This document shows positions 43,601 to 55,600 of a stretch of DNA of 64,000 bases, one piece after another. A program made the translations under genes and the position numbers. The stretch is from Stichopus chloronotus (lineage: Eukaryota > Echinodermata > Holothuroidea > Aspidochirotida > Stichopodidae), in contig CM037830.1 in NCBI GenBank assembly GCA_021234535.1, forward strand, positions 186,001 through 250,000, written 5' to 3'. How positions within the stretch are numbered: the first letter of the stretch is position 1; the number at the start of each line of letters is the position of its first letter. The notes beneath the pieces are model-generated. The model saw only the letters and a program-made list of their open reading frames with translations, was not told the origin of the DNA and searched no databases.

Positions 43601-46600
43601 ATTTAATAATGAAATATATAGAAAAATGGTTTTGCAGAAAGTTGTGATGTAGTGCTGTGTGCAGTTATGAATCAAGTCTTCTTGTGTTCTTCTGGTTAGG
43701 CCTACCATAGTCAGTGCAGGAATCAATGTAACAGCTCTGTGGTAAGTGCTCATGCTGATTCCTTTAAATGTTCAGCTTGAATCATGCTCCTGCTACCGAT
43801 GAATGACTTTCAATACTGTAGCTGTAATGTGCCAGCATTTGCTTTGTGTTTGGAGCCGATTAATGTGTGAAACATGGCTACAAAATGGTGGCACACTAAT
43901 GTGCTGCTATTTAGGAACAGCCATCATTCGGGGTTGGGAAAGAGGAACAGCAGTCCACAAAAGGTGCCTGGATGCCTCACGAATAAAATACATTGGATGG
44001 AAATACATTGGGTGTAAGTACATTGGGTGTAAGTACATTGGGTGTAAGTACATTGGGTGTAAGTACATTGGGTGTAAGTACATTGGGTGTAAGTACATTG
44101 GGTGTAAGTACATTGGTGTAAGTACATTGGTGTAAGTACATTGGTGTAAGTACATTGGTGTAAGTACATTGGTGTAAGTACATTGGTGTAAGTACATTGG
44201 GTGTAAGTACATTGGATGGAAATACATTGGATGGAAATACATTGTGGAAATACATTGTGGAAATACATTGGATGGAAATACATTGGATGGAAATACATTG
44301 TTAGTTTACATAACATATCTCCTGAATGTTTGAGACACCATACTTTATAATTGCTCAAAAAAACTTGAAATTGAAGTTAATTTCTCGTTCTTCACTCTTA
44401 TTGATATTACGTTTTTGGTAGGAAAGAGTGATGTTGTGATAGAAAATCGGTAAGTTCTTTGCAATGTTTATGATGCCTTACCTAATTTTTAACTTAAGCA
44501 TAAATAGGACGTAAGTCTAAGCTTAGCCTAACTATGCCTAATAACAGCAGCAATAAAGAGGGGTATTTGCTGGTAAAATATCTGTGAGAGAGGATTAGAC
44601 TTATGAAAAAATTAAATCTAATACCAGCAATAATAAAAACTGAGAATTCTAAAGATAAAAATTGCATCTCATGATTTTTCAAACTTTGAAGACTAGGCCC
44701 AACACACTGATGTTGTGTAACAGTAACATTAAGCTGATGTTTTATGCTAAGTCCAAAATGAAGCATTTTAACTCAAAGTAACATTTTGAGTTTTTGACAT
44801 GCCTTTGTTAATAAGTTGAGAGTTTCTCCTATTTTATGTCTTTCTGAGGAAAACAAAATGGAACAAAGGATTTATTTAACCAATTAAGTTGGGTTAATTT
44901 CTCAGTAATTCTTTGTTTTAGAGGCCAGTTGTAATTGATCACAATAAATTCACACAGGAATCTTTTCTTTCCTGTGTACAAATACAACTCCTTTCAAAAC
45001 AGTGAAAAAAAAGGTTATTCGCTCAGTGGGTTAATTTACAATTTCTAGAGATCCCCTCCCAACTGAATTCCCCCTCTACCAAAAAAAATTGGGAAGGGGA
45101 AAAGCCCCAGTTTCTGAGCCCTAGCATAAAAACTGATTTTAAACTGTAGTCCTTTAGTATTAACCAAGGGTAATACATGATTTATCACATCCCAAAAAGT
45201 TTGGGCCCTACCTGTTCCTAAGAATGTTGGCTGATCAGCCAACAGTACTCCACTACCATAGCACTAATCTTAAAAGCCCTCAACAATGCAACATGTAGCC
45301 TGAAAAAAAAATATCCTTTTGCACATTGCATCAGTTTATGGCCCACATGGCCTATTCTTAAGCTGGACCCATGAACACTGCGTGAACATTCTTAAGTTGG
45401 AATATTGAACACTGCAAAGGATTCCACTTCCACAATGATAATTTGATAAGCCTTCCACAATGAAAAGCAAAATAAGCAGAAAAGAAACTTATTGCATAAT
45501 TTCATAAAATAGTCCATATGGCACATATGAAATCAGTAATCCTGGACAATCTGAGGGAACCACTTCTATAGTCGTAATGTGACATGATTTCAACTTCATA
45601 CCATACAATCTGTAGGAGATGAACTATTTTGCATGATTTCATAAAATGGCCCATTTGGACCTTAGACACCAAAATACTGAGCACCTCAAAGGCACCACTA
45701 TTATAGTAGTAATGTGACACAACCTCAATTTACAATCTGTAGGAGAATGATTACTTGGCATACTTGCAAGAAGTGAACCCTTGAGACCACTTCATGGCCC
45801 ACTTGTGACCTTTTTGCCCAAATTTTCTACACTTGTATCCCTCACAACCCAAAGATCATTGTCCCCAACTTTCAAGAAACTACATCATAGACTGTTTGAG
45901 AGAAAGTAATTGATTGCAAGTTTGACCAAATACACAGAAAACCTTATTACAATAGCTTTCATGGTGTGAGCAAAGATGTTTAGTAAACCTACAGCCAAAC
46001 TAATTCTAATTACATCAGTAATAATTCTAATTACATCAGTACTCCTGCAGTCAAGCAAATTCAGTGACTACACTGACAGAGCATCTAAGCATCCACAGTA
46101 TAAAAATCTGATGAAATCAGCCAAGTGACAAAACTGACAGTATGTTAAGTACAGCACTGAGAGTCCACTACATTATAACATATGGCAATTTATAAGGCAG
46201 TGTGTAGTAGCCGAATATTGATATGATATTACTGTTAAGGGTTAAAATAAGCCCCCTAAACTTTGCCTCTGGTTTGACCTCTGCCAAAACAAATCAACAT
46301 CATCTTCCCACCACAATGCACCCACAAACCCAGTGCAAACTTTGTCCAAGATTTCTAACTTGAGATGTCATGTTCAAAAGGTTTTCAAACTTTGCCCCCA
46401 GTGCCCCAAATTAACTCTGACCTCCACCAAAAAACAATAGAGCACTCCTTAATATGGCAAACATCACACCAAGTTTGACTTTCATCTCACTACACTTATT
46501 GTTACATATTACATTCATGAGTTATACACATGGGATTCTCATTAGAACAGCATACAATAAATCTCACATGGCAAAAAAAAAACAAACTTGTTTTTCTTTT

Positions 46601-49600
46601 TTTCTTCTGTTTGTAGTCATTGGTGGCAGGACAACCCAAAGTCAGCAGGACAGTCAACACATAGTAAGTTGGGTATCAAGCATGGAAACTCCCTTAACTT
46701 TTACACTGCTAATGAACACTGTAAAAGAACTGAATACGTCAACAAACCTTTTCAATTTGTTGCTGAAGTTTACTTAATGTTTCATCTTTCCCACTGGCTT
46801 GCTGATCATGTTGGTCTTTACTGTAAGCTAGTTCTTGCCTTAGCTTTTGAGTCTGCAGCTCACTATCATGGTATTTGTTAGTAATCTAAATCAAAAAGAA
46901 GATGCACAGATAAGCACTCATACATATTACATATATCACATAGCTGTAATGTAAAGTTCAGCCAATTAACAACACAAGGGTATATCAAAGTACGTTAACA
47001 CATGATACACTATGGAAGCCATGGTAGAGGTCAACCAGTCATGTATGAAGTTTCAATTAACAAGACAGATTAAGACGAAAGTCAACTATTCAACAGTAAC
47101 TAGCATTTAATTAGCATAACAGCTAAAATAGTCATAAAAGAATTTCATAAAAGTATTTTACAATACAGTGCATGTAATTAGCATGACAGCTATACCAGCC
47201 ACCCAACAACAGTGCATCACATTAAAAATAACATGTTAAAGACAACTTGATATCATCACAATCAATGCACTATACAGCATGACTGCAATAAACAGGGTGG
47301 ATGGTCAACAACAATATTGACATATCTATGAGACCAGGACAGTGTTTTTCAAAGAAGTTTCATTTTGAAGGTTAAGTTGAGGACAATATCCATGTCAAAG
47401 AAAGCACAATAATGCTACACATCAAAATGATCCTCAGTGTCCTAGTCATTTGACTATATCCTGATGTAGTCAGTGTGTAATGCAAACAGATCTGGAATAA
47501 TCCAAATTGAGATGTAACTGATCACAACTCATCAATAAAATAACTTGTTGTAACATCTGTAACAAACCATTCTAAAAGCAACATTTCAAAAGATTTTTTT
47601 AACTTAGCTAGGCTTCACTATTAACAAAATGTTAAATGATTTCACGTTTTTCTAAACAACTGACAGTATGCATATAATAATATACTACCAGTAGTACACA
47701 ATAATGTACTACATTGACAAGAATAGAAGCTTGAAGCTTGAAAAATTTATATACTCTGGAATTAACCCTCATTATATAGAAATTTTCTGTAACAATTACT
47801 AAAGAAGGAAAAAATTAAGTTTACAATTCATCTTTCAGACCTCAAAGCCATTTCACCCATGAAGGCAAAATGAGCTAAAACATTCTCAAACACTACAAAG
47901 GGACCCTTCTGACCTGTATTAAATCCAATGTGATAACAAAAGTTTAACATGTTTGTTCAAGATTAGGCACAAAGACTGTCAGAAAGAAATAAGAATTACT
48001 TTTCTCACTGTAGGAGAGATAGAATTTGGAACACTTTTGCTTTGCCTATATATACCTGACTTCGTATTGATATGTAATTTTCCTACCTCACAATAATCTT
48101 GTGCTGATTAATTACTGCAAATAACCAATTCCATTTTTCACTTTTCATTTAATTTCTTTAATTCCATTAGAAATATAGATATTTATATACAGCAAATTAA
48201 AATTGAGTATTAAACAGTCAGTGTACAAAAGTGGACACCAAGAAACAATAAAATTAAAACTATACATGAAAAGCACAAACATTATCTAAAATAAAATAAT
48301 CAAAATACCATTCTGTATCTAAAGAGCAGCATGATAGATAAAACTATTCTCATACGCATTGGCTCTTAATTTTGGTGCTATTGTTTTTCAGGTTATGCTT
48401 CACAGCTTCTGCAATCAGAGAGTTAAGTTCATTATACTGGAATATCTATCACTTCTCTGTATGCAATGAATATCTGTAATCAACTAATATTTAGCAGTGG
48501 TTGTACGGAAGATAAATTCTATATTAAACATTTTCAAGTAATACATTACACTAAAAAGCCAAAAGGCATTGTAGTTTTGATGGTTCAATTATGAGCACTT
48601 TGAATCACATATTGCATAAGGTGAATATATGTTGACCCCAAATGACCTTTGACCCACACTTCTTGTACTCAATAAGGTACACCTACACACCAAATATACA
48701 TGGGATTTGTCTAACATTTCTTTCTGAAGAGAATGCATTTACGGGGTTTTCACAATTTGACCGCTCCTGACACCAAATGAACTTTGATCTCCGCACAAAA
48801 CATCTTAAAAAACTTATTGAGTATCTTGTACTCAATAAGGTACACCTACATAACAAATATGAGATCTGTCCATGCTTCTCTTCTTGAGGTATCATGTTTA
48901 CAAGATTTCACAACTTGACCACTGTTGACTCCAAATGAACTCTGACCTCCACCAAAAGCGATAGGCTTCTTGCACATAATAAGGTTCACCTACATACCAA
49001 GTATGAGATCTGGCCAATCTTCCCTTCTTGAGATATTACAAAGTAGGCATCATAAACATTCATATGCACACACACACATATACGCACAAACAGACACACC
49101 CGCACCAGCATGAATGCAAAGGTTACAGTTATCATCGAAACCAAAACTTAAGTCCTCATGAAGATATTCAAACAGTGCATTCCAAATAACAACAGAATGA
49201 AACATGATTTGCCATTACACATAAACAATTTTTACCACATTACATCTCAGAGTCTTGTTTTTGTGTCACCTGTCTAAATTGGGTCAAGTCACCGGATACT
49301 GCCAAAATTCCAAGAAATTTCCATGATGGCCCAGATAAATAGTGCTCAGATAGATGCCTATGGAACACACATTATGCCAACAGAGTATACTCCATCAGCA
49401 ATGACTATGTGACTCACAATGGAACCACATGAAGAGCAAAACTCATACACGACATCGCTTATCACGCCACAAACTTTACTTCTTACAGGCCTAGCCTACT
49501 AACAAAGCCATTTTCACATCCTCAACCAAAACATTGCATTTATATTTACACATCTTTAAATCAGTTGGATGAATAAACAAACAATAAAATGACATTTAAA

Positions 49601-52600
49601 TGTTCCTATAAATGACATGAAGTCCAAAAAATTTGCAAATAGTCGACTGTTTTTACTGTGATGATGAAACGCTAATGACGAGGTGGTTAGACTAATCATC
49701 ATGTTAGGCTATCAGTGATATTTGCGGGAGATTATGCGGTCTTTTCTCTTTCTTTTGATGAGACGTCTGTGCTTGCTAACTCTGCATAAAGATGTAATAT
49801 TGCCTAGTTCACATCAAAATTGCAATGTTCTGTGGGCCCATTTAGGCTATAAAGATATATACAGCAAAGCAAAATATGATCAAGCTGAAATACTCTTTAC
49901 GTTAATACACCATGGTGCTAGGCAAAGGGCGGGTTACCAGTCGTTTTGACCCCTTGCAAGTTCACACCAAAGAGGAAGTCATTTTGCCCAAAATATCTGC
50001 CAGTTCAACCCACTGAACTGACGTTGAATGCCATTGTGATAGTTTTCAACTACAATTTTCAAGATAGCACAAATTCCAGACAGTGACTCAAAGGAAATGG
50101 CTACTTTTACCTTGACTTGCCTAAAGTATAACAAAACCGTTTGTATAGAGCTCTAATGTTTGCCTAGGCATGACCTTTATTTCCCACACAATGTGGCCTG
50201 TCGTTAGAAGGTCCAATTGAAGCAAAATACTTACGCTGCTGATATACTGCACGGAATCAATGATTCTGAAAGCTGCATTCATTTCAAAAGTAAAGTCTAA
50301 ATAATGCCACTGGTAAACAGTCTCAGTTTTTCTGAATTCATGAGATTTCCTGATGAACGTTTACATAACAACAGTCACAGTACATATCAAGACTAAACAT
50401 GTCCAGGATATGGTAAAAGTGCTCTGCGAATGGCAGCGTAACAGAGGTGTCAATTAGGTGGTTAACTAGCACGTTTAGATGCAGCAGAGTGCTAGTGAAT
50501 ACATGACAATACTTCCATGGTGTGCATTATTTCCTTGTTGGACGTCCACACCAACAAATCAGCCGTCCTATGCAAACCCCATTTAGGAAATATACAAAAT
50601 CTTCATTTGGGGGGTACATTTTGTTATTAGGATAAAAACAAACAAAACATGAGTGCTGTGTGCAAGCTTCTTTTCTTCGTGAGATATCTTGTTTAGAAGG
50701 TTTTCAAATTTGATCCCTGATGACCCCAAACAACCTTTGACCTACTTCATAATCAATAGGATTCTTGTACTCATTGTGGAACACCTACACACTATATATG
50801 ACAATTGTGCAAGCCCCCCATCTTGAAATATCGTGCTTACAAGGTTTTCACAATTTGATCAATGCTGACCCCAAACGAACATTGACCTCTACCGAAAACA
50901 ATATGGTCCTTCTACTCAATGTGCTACATCTACATATCAAATATGAGATCTGTCCAAGCTTCCCTTCTTGAGATATTGTGTACCTACCAGATTTTCACAA
51001 TTTGACCAATGTTGACCCCAAATGACCTTTGACCTTCATGAAAACAATAGGGTTCTTCTACTCAATGTGGTGCACCTACATACCAACTATGAGATCTGGC
51101 CAAACCTGGGTTTTTAAGACATCGTGTTTACAAAGCACGCACGCACGCACACACACACATACACACTTACATACACGTATACATGATTGCAAAGGTTACG
51201 ATTACCATGAAAACCAAAAAGTGGTAGTTCTTGTCTTGTATTTAGTGGGAACAAAGTGATACCAAGAAGAAACAGCAAATATTGTGATAAAATGTTGGTC
51301 ATAAAAACTTGTTTTCTTCCACCAACATGAAAATATGGAACTATATATGAAAGAGTTTAGACTATGAAGCACACCCATTTTCAAATTTTCAAATGACCAG
51401 GAATCCTCAAATTATCAACACGAACACCTAGATAAAAATGTATGATGAGCGTGTTCTACTGCAGAATCTTTAATTGTGATTTCAGTTAACTAGATCTTTG
51501 TTTTCAATATTTATATTCTCAAATTGAGAGCACAAATGCATTGTGAATTCAATGATTACGAGCATTTTTTTTTTTTTCTGGAACTGACATTATAGCAGTG
51601 GGATGTGTCACAAACTACCTATATGCTTTATACAAAATATGATATCTGCATATGCTTCCACTTTTGAGACTACATCTACAAGGTTTTCATGATTTGGCCC
51701 CTGTTGACCTCAAATGACCTTTGACTTCCCCTTAAAACCAGGATGTTCTTATACTCAATGAGATACACCAACATACAGAATATGACAGAATATACAGAGT
51801 CTGTAAAAGCTTCCCTTCTTGAGATATGTTTACAAAAATTTCATGTGACTCTATTGATATCAAATGACCTTTGGCCTTCATCAAAGACAATAGAATTCTT
51901 GTATACTCAATAATATATGAGATTTGTCCATGCTTCCTTTCTTGAGATATCACATTTAGAATATTTTCACACTTTGACCCTTGTTGACATCAAATGACCT
52001 ACTCCACAGTGTTGACATTTCCACAAGCAGAGAGACAGAGATAAGTCAAATATTTGGACAAAAAGATGAAAACTAAGTGTTAGCAAAACATCATGTCAGC
52101 ATCTCATATAAAGTGTCACTAATTTGTGACACTTGAATATCAAATATCACTGATATTCAAGTGCCAAGAGGAGATTGCTTTAGAGCTGTTTTTTCTTTCA
52201 TCCAAACTATCATCTTGTGTTTGTACAATGTTTGTGAACAGACATAGACCACGTACTGACTGGTGAATTTATCCAGAGTAATATCACCACCTGGAAAGAA
52301 CATTCTACAACATTTCATGTATGCACCTGCCCTGACTTCAAATGACCATTGATTTTGTTCTATGTCACCCTTTTGTGAGACATGAAAAAGGAATTTTGGA
52401 GTACTGGCTGTTTCACAATTAAAAACTTTGAAAATAGGCAATCTTACAATATCAACGATTTTAAGAGCAAATTCCTGTCTCACACCTGCATCACAAATAT
52501 CCATTGGCTAAGTATGCATATTTCTAATGTCAATATATGGCCCTTCATGATACGTTTTATATTATCTTTTGTTTACCAAACTTTTATTTCAAGGACAACT

Positions 52601-55600
52601 GGAAAATATATTTGCCCTGCAATTTCTTTTTGAAAGCATGTTTTCTTCAAGAATATTCATGTCACTTAAAAGAGTGTAATCCAGATGACAAGTAATTAAA
52701 AGATATTACATTTAGATAACACATATAGGCCTAACAAAGGAGGAAAAGGACACGCTGTAACACTCCACATCATCAACTTTGAAAGGCCACATCTCAAGAA
52801 CAGTAACAGTTTGATATAAAGAAATTTCAGCAGATTGACATGCAGGGTGTATGAATGAAGATAGCTCTATTCCAGATGCATGTTACTCAACCTTTTTACT
52901 AAGTTCCTAATGTGCAGAGATGAGTTATAACCACATGAAAGAAAACAAAAACTGAGAGCAACAACCATTTGAATTGAGTGACACAACAGATAGCTCTAAT
53001 ACAATTTCACTGCCAGCACCAGATGAGATACACAATAAGATTGTAAAGGTACTTAGATTTCAATGTTGTTAGATAATAAAGCTCACCTGCAATACTTGAT
53101 CCTGAAGTTTGGAATTTTGATCTTGAAGAGACTGCACTTGATCTTGAAAGAATTGCTCATTAGCATTAGAACTATCTACTGAGGCCTCTAATCTGACAAT
53201 AAGTAACAAAGTGACAGATATTAGGCAACAAATAAATGCTAACATATTGTTATCTACCATCTTAACTGAATCTAAGTAAATAGTGAATGGTACATATACA
53301 GATGAAAATAAACTTTAAACCTTAAATAGCAGAGCAGCAATACAGTCGGTGAACCCATTTTTTTTTAAGTTTGCTTTGCATGGTTTCAACAGTAAGTCGA
53401 AATTGTAATAAATTTTTTGTTGTTGCTGTGTAGGGAACTTTATGATGTGATGATTGCCTGAATTTAAGCATGGCCTTACTAGCTGGCAAACACTGAACAG
53501 TATGCTAGGGAAAAAAAAGTCTGTTGACAGACCTTATTAAAACTAAGCTAACAAAACTTTATCAGACCTACTTAAGGCTAGCCTTAACATACACAATGTT
53601 ACAATAATGATACTAGTATTTAGCCCTACCAAAGCACATTTAATATTTCATCACTAGAATCATTTATCGTTGGATAAATGTGATCATTAACATTCCTACT
53701 GATCATTGAGATTAACAGTTCCACACTGCTGAGGAATACATGTGGAATGTGATGCAACAACGTTAAATGTGGCAAAAACATCCACCATGTGGCTGCCGTG
53801 CTTGGTGAATGTGTGCAAAAGCCGATGCATGCATGGCCCAGGTTGCTACAGTGCAGTGTGTTCCTGTATATATGCACAGTACAGCTGGTAGTTCGTCTGT
53901 CAAGCAAACTTACAAGGAACTTCAGCAGGAAGAAAAAAGATGTTCAACGTAGAATAAAGTAACAAGTGCCAAAGATCCAACAGCGGGTTTCCTTTTGGAG
54001 ACTCAAACAGTAATAGTCAGACTGATTGCCAAAATGCAGAGTAGCTCATCTGTGAAAATCTATTTCTTCGCAGACATTTTGCCAAAAATGAAACAAACAT
54101 CTTACGTATATGGCTTAAATGAATAAAATAAGAGCAATGGCTTTTGTGGTGTTGTATTTTGGTTTTCCCTTGATAAGGGAAAAGTTCTCTTTTTCATCAT
54201 GTTTTCATCACTATTCTTATCTTACTTGGATGTTGAAAGGCACCAATTGAAGTTACAAATCATGTGAAAATTAGAATGATTCAAGGACATTTACATAGTT
54301 TTAGAAAATTGAAGGTTTCATAGTGATCTTTTGGTCCAGAAGCCTCATCAAAGGGGAAGGAGCAATTCTCAGACCTTCCACCACTTCTTGGTCAAAATCT
54401 GAATGGTTGAAATAAGGAAATTTTTAAATGCTATGATAGGTCAGGCTGTTACCAATCACATGACAGGTAAGACTAAAACACCGCACTACCATGGTAGGGA
54501 ATCTCTGATATGATGAAACTAGTTACATGCATCATGAGTGCTTGAAGGTCTCTATTTTAGGGTATAAATCAATGAAAAAGCAATGTTCTTGTTTGAAGGG
54601 ATAAAACTCTCAAAGTTTGAGTCCCAGTTCAGCTTATGTTACTAGTTAACAAACAAACCTTGCAATATCTTCTGGTTTCGGTGAATTGTTGTACTTTTCT
54701 TGCAACTCGTTGTATGCTGACTGTAAACTGAAAAAAAATTAAACAAGATGCTTTACATCTCACCCATTCAGTTTCAGATTCACTGGTCATTTTTGTGCAA
54801 CAAATTTATTGGTAAGCTTGTTCACACAGCTCTGTTAAATGCCCTTGGAATGTGTTAGGAGATGAAAAACTGTCCCAACAAGCACAAACTGTTTGATTGC
54901 AACATCTGGCTGAAATGAAATGTGCACAAATATGAAGTCTTATCTTGAGATACTGTATTTGAAAATGTTCACAGTACGACCTCTGCTGACTCAAATAGCC
55001 ATTTACATACACAAAAAACTGTTGGGACTTTTTCTCATTGTTGTTGATTAACAATTGCGTATGAGGTAAGTACAAGCTTGCTTTCTTGAGACATTGCTTT
55101 ACCAGTTCTCCACAACTGTACCCCTGCTGTCTTCAAATGACCTTTGACCTTCACAAAGAAAAACGACAATTTTACTCAGTGCAGTCCATCATCATACTTG
55201 ATATGCAATCAGTCCAAGCTTGTGTTCTTGAAATTGGGTGCTCCTAAGGTTTTCACAGTTGAATTTCTGCTGAAAACAGTTGACATTTGAAATCCACCAA
55301 AAATTAAAAAAAAAAAAAACTTGAATGTAATATGATTGATTGGTACACAAACTAAATACTAGATTAATCTCAGCTTAGATTCTCAAAAGTTTGTTTACAA
55401 GGTTTTCAGATTAGATTTTGACCTCTGCTGACCTCAGTTGTCCTTTGATCTCCACCAAAGACTACAGGATCCAATACTTAAATGACTGATATACATAACA
55501 AGTATGACATCAGTCCAAGTCTCTGTTCTTGTGATATCATGTTTGGCATCTCCAACACACAGACACACATATATCCTCCTATCCACAAATGAGGATTAAT

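Noticed and set aside
40024..44293. CRISPR-like arrays
   Set aside because: The repeats are contiguous with no unique spacers, in a eukaryotic intron.
43907..44358. Minus-strand frames rich in His-Pro-Met-Tyr
   Set aside because: They are by-products of the 13-15 bp minisatellite.
46454..46777. 107-codon plus-strand frame opposite exon 5
   Set aside because: It is antisense to a well supported coding exon and has no domain. It is a shadow frame.
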